DNA of 64,000 bases from Diphasiastrum complanatum. Its lineage: Eukaryota; Streptophyta; Lycopodiopsida; Lycopodiales; Lycopodiaceae. A program made the translations under genes and the position numbers. The notes beneath the pieces were generated by a model. It searched no databases. It saw nothing but the letters and a program-made list of their open reading frames with translations, and had not been told where the DNA came from. The stretch spans positions 12,894,491 to 12,958,490 of the forward strand of contig CM055113.1 of NCBI GenBank assembly GCA_029204225.1, in the 5' to 3' direction. Each line of letters begins with the position of its first letter. Within the stretch, counting starts at the first letter, position 1. Positions 63,327 through 64,000 of the stretch are shown here, one piece after another.

Positions 63327-64000
63327 TTCATGCTTTGAAGAGGTGAGGGTGTATACATTAGATCATCAGTGTTTTTGCTTGTAGGAACTCGGATTTTGGA
63401 AAAGGATTCAAACTCGCTGAGAAACAACCAATTTGTGGATCATAAGTGGATCAAATCAAGGCTGATATGATCCAGCGGAGCTCTGTACGGTCAGAGAGCT
63501 CACACGTGTGAAATCAGCCCTCATTAATGAGTGCTACTTCTCAAGAAATGATCCAAATTTGATGTTCTATAGCTTGTTGGATAGGTATTGGAGAGTAGAA
63601 TGTGTTGCTCTTGTTTCTAAATCAATTTGATTTGTTTTTAGAAGAGTTTTAGGCAATCAAAGAGTTTGAGAGGGTACTCAACTCGTGGGATATGTCAAAG
63701 TGAGCACACATCTGTCTTTTTCACCAATTTCATCAATTTTCATTGTCAATCAAGTAGGATTAGATAGAACTGAGTGTTTTGAGGTCTTAGACTTTTTATT
63801 TCACACATATTATTGTGTTTGAGTTGAAAGTAAGTTCCTAGAGAGTTTTTCAGTACATTGAAATTCGTGGGAGAGATAGACTTCTTGCTTGCATGTGCTT
63901 CTTCTTTTGTGATTGAAGCAAGATCCAAATTCAAGATAGATTGATTTTCTGTATTGATAATTTGTTCTCACATCTGTTGCTAGATTTCATAGGGTGGATC
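63327..64000 (+). other. copia leader running off the window
   Basis: No gag start seen before the window ends. It contains CACACGTGTGAAAT at about 63493, also found near the LTR end at 2599. Confidence 0.4.

Overview
This is nuclear DNA from a land plant, almost certainly a species with a large, repeat-rich genome. The evidence is a spliced plant-type class I alpha-mannosidase gene (MNS3 type), copia and Ty3/gypsy retrotransposons with plant-type primer-binding sites, a long tract built from the plant telomere heptamer TTTAGGG, and very long (AG)n/(CT)n arrays. Penelope-like reverse transcriptase fragments and CACTA-like remains make a fern or other non-seed plant, or a gymnosperm, plausible. 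That last step is inference; the species cannot be fixed from sequence alone.

Layout. 0-2.6 kb: 3' part of a copia element with its 3' LTR. 2.9-8.9 kb (minus): decayed Ty3/gypsy pol, then a motif-repeat spacer, then an unusual coiled-coil ORF. 9.4-10.8 kb (minus): broken copia. 12.1-15.7 kb (plus): a CACTA-like remnant holding a SET-domain ORF with one internal stop. 15.7-18.4 kb (minus): a gypsy fragment joined to a copia fragment. 18.6-19.9 kb (plus): chromovirus integrase with chromodomain and LTR. 20.4-25.5 kb: motif-rich leader, an LTR with a tRNA-Asp-like primer site, gypsy integrase, and a second coiled-coil-family ORF. 26.7-29.9 kb: copia interrupted by a Penelope-like RT, plus a second Penelope-like fragment. 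30-35.8 kb (minus): two more coiled-coil ORFs around an LTR. 36.7-41.4 kb (minus): the MNS3 gene, six exons whose phases close into 680 codons. 42-48.2 kb: a hairpin with microsatellites, copia gag, gypsy fragments, a diverged LTR. 48.2-50.3 kb: 2.1 kb of telomere-like heptamers. 50.4-58.4 kb: a LINE (minus) split by a complete copia element (51,039-56,996) with a CCCAC target duplication. 58.5-61.6 kb: unassigned remnants. 61.6-63.1 kb (minus): a third Penelope-like copy. 63.2-64 kb: start of another copia element.

Only MNS3 looks like a working host gene. The other coding stretches are selfish elements, mostly broken. The two most interesting systems are (1) a Penelope-like RT family, three copies here, with a base-paired hairpin just after the stop codon that is kept in both copies retaining this end, and (2) a family of coiled-coil ORFs that lies on the same strand after Ty3/gypsy pol and after spacers full of short repeated motifs.
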